NCBI GenBank assembly: GCA_031284295.1
Contig: JAITAE010000184.1
Location: forward strand, 1-7,917
From: Spirochaetaceae bacterium
Lineage (GTDB): Bacteria > Spirochaetota > Spirochaetia > Treponematales > Breznakiellaceae
Direction: 5' to 3'
DNA length: 7,917 nucleotides
Of the stretch, positions 6,889 through 7,917 are shown one piece after another. How positions within the stretch are numbered: position 1 is the stretch's first letter; every line of letters begins with the position of its first letter. The translations under genes were made by a program, and so were the position numbers. The notes under the pieces were generated by a model, which saw only the letters and a program-made list of their open reading frames with translations, made no database searches and was not told the origin of the DNA.

Positions 6889-7564
6889 CGATGTTGTCTC
6901 TGATATTTACCACTATTCATTTCTCAGCACCCGCTGCTCAGGCTAAAGCCTTCGCGCCGTTCACGCAAATTGGGCCTTAACAACCCTGCAAGGAGTTTCA
7001 CTCTAAGCAAGCCGGAGGCTTGCGACCGAAACTCCGAAAATAACCGCGTAGCGGTTATTCCACCACGCCACTTTATCGCACAAACACGCTCCGCATGCAT
7101 TATCGGGTGTCCTCATTTCTCACTCTTCATTCAGGTAATTCAAGTCCGGTAGTCAACAACCAAGGTCTAATAATAGTGAAGCTCCACATCCTAAAGAATA
7201 TACTTGACCGAAACTTCAGATTTCTTACCTGTTTCAGCTTCATATTACGCAAGACACACAAAATCCAATGCCAGTGGGCTTACCTCGTTTCTTCGTCGAA
7301 CTGCACGAAAAGTTAATCGTAACCTGCCGGATAAGCGACGTGTCCGGGGCTCTGCCTCAGGGTAACATCCCGGCTCTCCGGGGGAGGTCGCCGTTCTCTC
7401 CGACCGTCCTTGTCCCGCCACGCCGCGATGGCGTTTTCTTTTCTCTGGAGCATTGACGCGCAGGCGGTTGCCGCGTCAGGCTGAATGACTGCCGCGCCAT
7501 GTGTACCGCCTCTTTGATCTTGGGAAAGAACCGCTCAAGGGCGTTTTGCGAGCCTTCCTTGATA
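6889..7564. other. Gene-free stretch between aroB and the MITE-like element
   Basis: I see no convincing coding sequence, tRNA or rRNA here. The open frames are short, lack ribosome binding sites and have no recognisable family. It holds the two-hairpin element at 6992-7059. After that comes an A/T-richer part (about 7080-7340) with no structure I could identify. Then follows a G/C-rich part (about 7340-7480) with several small hairpins, such as CCCGG/CCGGG around CTCT (7369-7382) and CGCC/GGCG around GCGAT near 7424-7436. A decayed gene or repeat remnant is possible. Confidence 0.5.
6992..7059 (-). repeat. Structured two-hairpin element, copy C
   Basis: Three perfect stems lie in 68 bp. GGAGTTTC (6992-6999) pairs with GAAACTCC (7028-7035) and encloses GCAAGCC/GGCTTGC (7007-7023) with loop GGA. 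Directly after it AATAACCGC (7039-7047) pairs with GCGGTTATT (7051-7059) with loop GTA. Read on the - strand, the order GGAA, hairpin, GGAG, hairpin resembles copies A and B further right, with different arm sequences. It may act as RNA or as single-stranded DNA. Strand is assigned only from this likeness. Confidence 0.6.
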
Positions 7565-7615
7565 CCTTCCCGTGCTCCCGTTATAGTGCTTCTACTTGTA
7601 AAACACCAGTATGCC

Positions 7616-7641
7616 GGTGGCGTTGCGGGGGCAGCGCCACC
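7616..7641. repeat. Strong hairpin, 11-bp stem
   Basis: GGTGGCG (7616-7622) and CGCCACC (7635-7641) pair, and the stem continues inward through TTGC/GCAG with one T-G wobble, leaving the loop GGGG. It lies 3 nt before copy A inside the MITE-like unit and has no T tail. Confidence 0.6.
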
Positions 7642-7644
7642 GCA

Positions 7645-7716
7645 GAGGGGGTAGCGGAAAAGCCGTAGGCTTTGGAGCGAAAGGGCGGCAACTTTCGTTG
7701 CCACGACTTCCCCCTC
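7645..7716 (+). repeat. Structured two-hairpin element, copy A
   Basis: GAGGGGG (7645-7651) pairs with CCCCCTC (7710-7716) and closes a branched fold with two inner hairpins: AAAGCC/GGCTTT with loop GTA (7659-7673) and GGCAAC/GTTGCC with loop TTTC (7687-7702). Blocks GGGGGTAGCGGAA (7647-7659) and GGAGCG (7674-7679) flank the first hairpin and recur exactly in copy B. Confidence 0.65.
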
Positions 7717-7802
7717 ATTATACTTTTCTAAGTAGAAATACTATATCACGGTTTGGGAAGGCTGCCCCTTAAGGAAGCGCTGATTAAATAGGGCGGCAGA
7801 TT

Positions 7803-7818
7803 GGGGGGGGGGGGGGGG
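7803..7818. repeat. Homopolymer of 16 G
   Basis: Sixteen uninterrupted G directly precede TAGCGGAA of copy B, where copy A has only five. It lies outside any gene seen here. It could change the fold of copy B or the expression of a + strand gene beyond the window. Confidence 0.85.
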
Positions 7819-7851
7819 TAGCGGAATACCGCGCTTGCGCGGGATGGAGCG
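7814..7851 (+). repeat. Structured element, copy B
   Basis: GGGGGTAGCGGAA (7814-7826) and GGAGCG (7846-7851) match copy A exactly. Between them CCGCG/CGCGG with loop CTTG (7829-7842) replaces the copy A hairpin with different arms that still pair. Downstream the copy runs into the terminator-like stem. Confidence 0.6.
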
Positions 7852-7853
7852 CT

Positions 7854-7917
7854 GGGGGGCGCGGCGATGATGCGGCTATGTGCCGGTGACGGCATGGAAA
7901 ACAGCGCCCCCCTTTTT
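7854..7917 (+). terminator. Rho-independent terminator-like hairpin with T tail (runs to window end)
   Basis: GGGGGGCGC (7854-7862) pairs perfectly with GCGCCCCCC (7904-7912), which is followed by TTTTT to the last base. The 41-nt loop holds TGCCG/CGGCA capped by GTGA, a GNRA-type tetraloop (7881-7894). It may end a transcript from the left that includes copy B. The large loop is unusual for a simple terminator. Confidence 0.5.

Larger units (their letters stand above)
7582..7745. mobile_element. MITE-like element with imperfect terminal inverted repeats
   Basis: The left end TATAGTGCTTCTACTT (7582-7597) and right end AAGTAGAAATACTATA (7730-7745) are inverted copies with 14 of 16 positions matching. 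The likeness continues outward to CCTTCCC (7565-7571) and GGGAAGG (7755-7761), and loosely to CTTCCTT (7554-7560) and AAGGAAG (7771-7777). The roughly 164-bp interior carries no gene, only the hairpin at 7616-7641 and structured copy A at 7645-7716. Outer TA pairs could be a target duplication of the mariner/IS630 type, or simply part of the repeat. No transposase is present, so any movement would need an enzyme elsewhere. A long-range RNA stem is the alternative reading. Confidence 0.5.

Noticed and set aside
6970..7316. Overlapping + strand open frames of 60-73 codons
   Set aside because: They run through structured copy C or the A/T-richer spacer, lack ribosome binding sites and show no family likeness.
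7357..7704. 115-codon open frame on the - strand
   Set aside because: Half of it is copy A, the MITE-like repeat and its hairpins read as protein. It has no ribosome binding site or recognisable domain and its composition is Arg/Pro-rich, as expected for a chance frame in G/C-rich repeats.
7582..7917. Integron attC site or CRISPR array
   Set aside because: There are no GTTRRRY/RYYYAAC core pairs, and no regularly spaced identical repeats with unique spacers.
6814..7917. tRNA or rRNA gene
   Set aside because: No T-loop GGTTCRA consensus, CCA-end cloverleaf or rRNA signature was found. The branched fold of copy A lacks anticodon and T-arm features.

Overview
The window reads as a piece of chromosome from a Gram-negative-type, double-membrane bacterium of moderate GC. 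A Treponema-like spirochaete is my best guess. It rests on the overall protein style, the outer-membrane barrel protein, and long poly-G tracts of the kind known from treponemes. I could not check this by search.

Left edge (1-349, + strand): the C-terminal end of a radical SAM/SPASM-type enzyme enters from outside the window. It runs directly, in a different frame, into a headless 3' fragment of a type I methionine aminopeptidase gene (map). This is a rearrangement scar or island boundary. A hairpin (352-378) separates it from the convergent genes.

Centre (380-6813, all - strand): five genes are read in the order aroB (3-dehydroquinate synthase), an Omp85/TamA-like outer-membrane barrel protein with an N-terminal POTRA-like domain, a PglK-like ABC flippase for lipid-linked glycans, a GT4 glycosyltransferase, and a SAM-dependent methyltransferase. 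The first four are coupled by ATGA overlaps or a 4-nt gap, so they are almost certainly one transcript. A good sigma70-type promoter (TTGAAA-17-TATAGT) lies just before aroB. The last three genes fit surface-glycan assembly: a sugar is added, the lipid-linked product is flipped across the inner membrane, and the glycan is possibly capped or modified by methylation. The methyltransferase contains an in-frame run of 14 G at codons 46-51. Loss or gain of one G gives a stop codon at once or after two codons, so this looks like an ON/OFF phase-variation switch for the glycan modification.

Right part (6814-7917): about 1.1 kb with no convincing gene but rich in structure. Three elements share a two-hairpin plan in which the flanking blocks are conserved and the hairpin arms differ but still pair. 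One of them sits inside a short MITE-like unit with imperfect terminal inverted repeats. Another is preceded by a run of 16 G and followed by a hairpin-plus-T terminator at the window end. The most interesting signals are the poly-G switch in the methyltransferase and this family of structured intergenic repeats.
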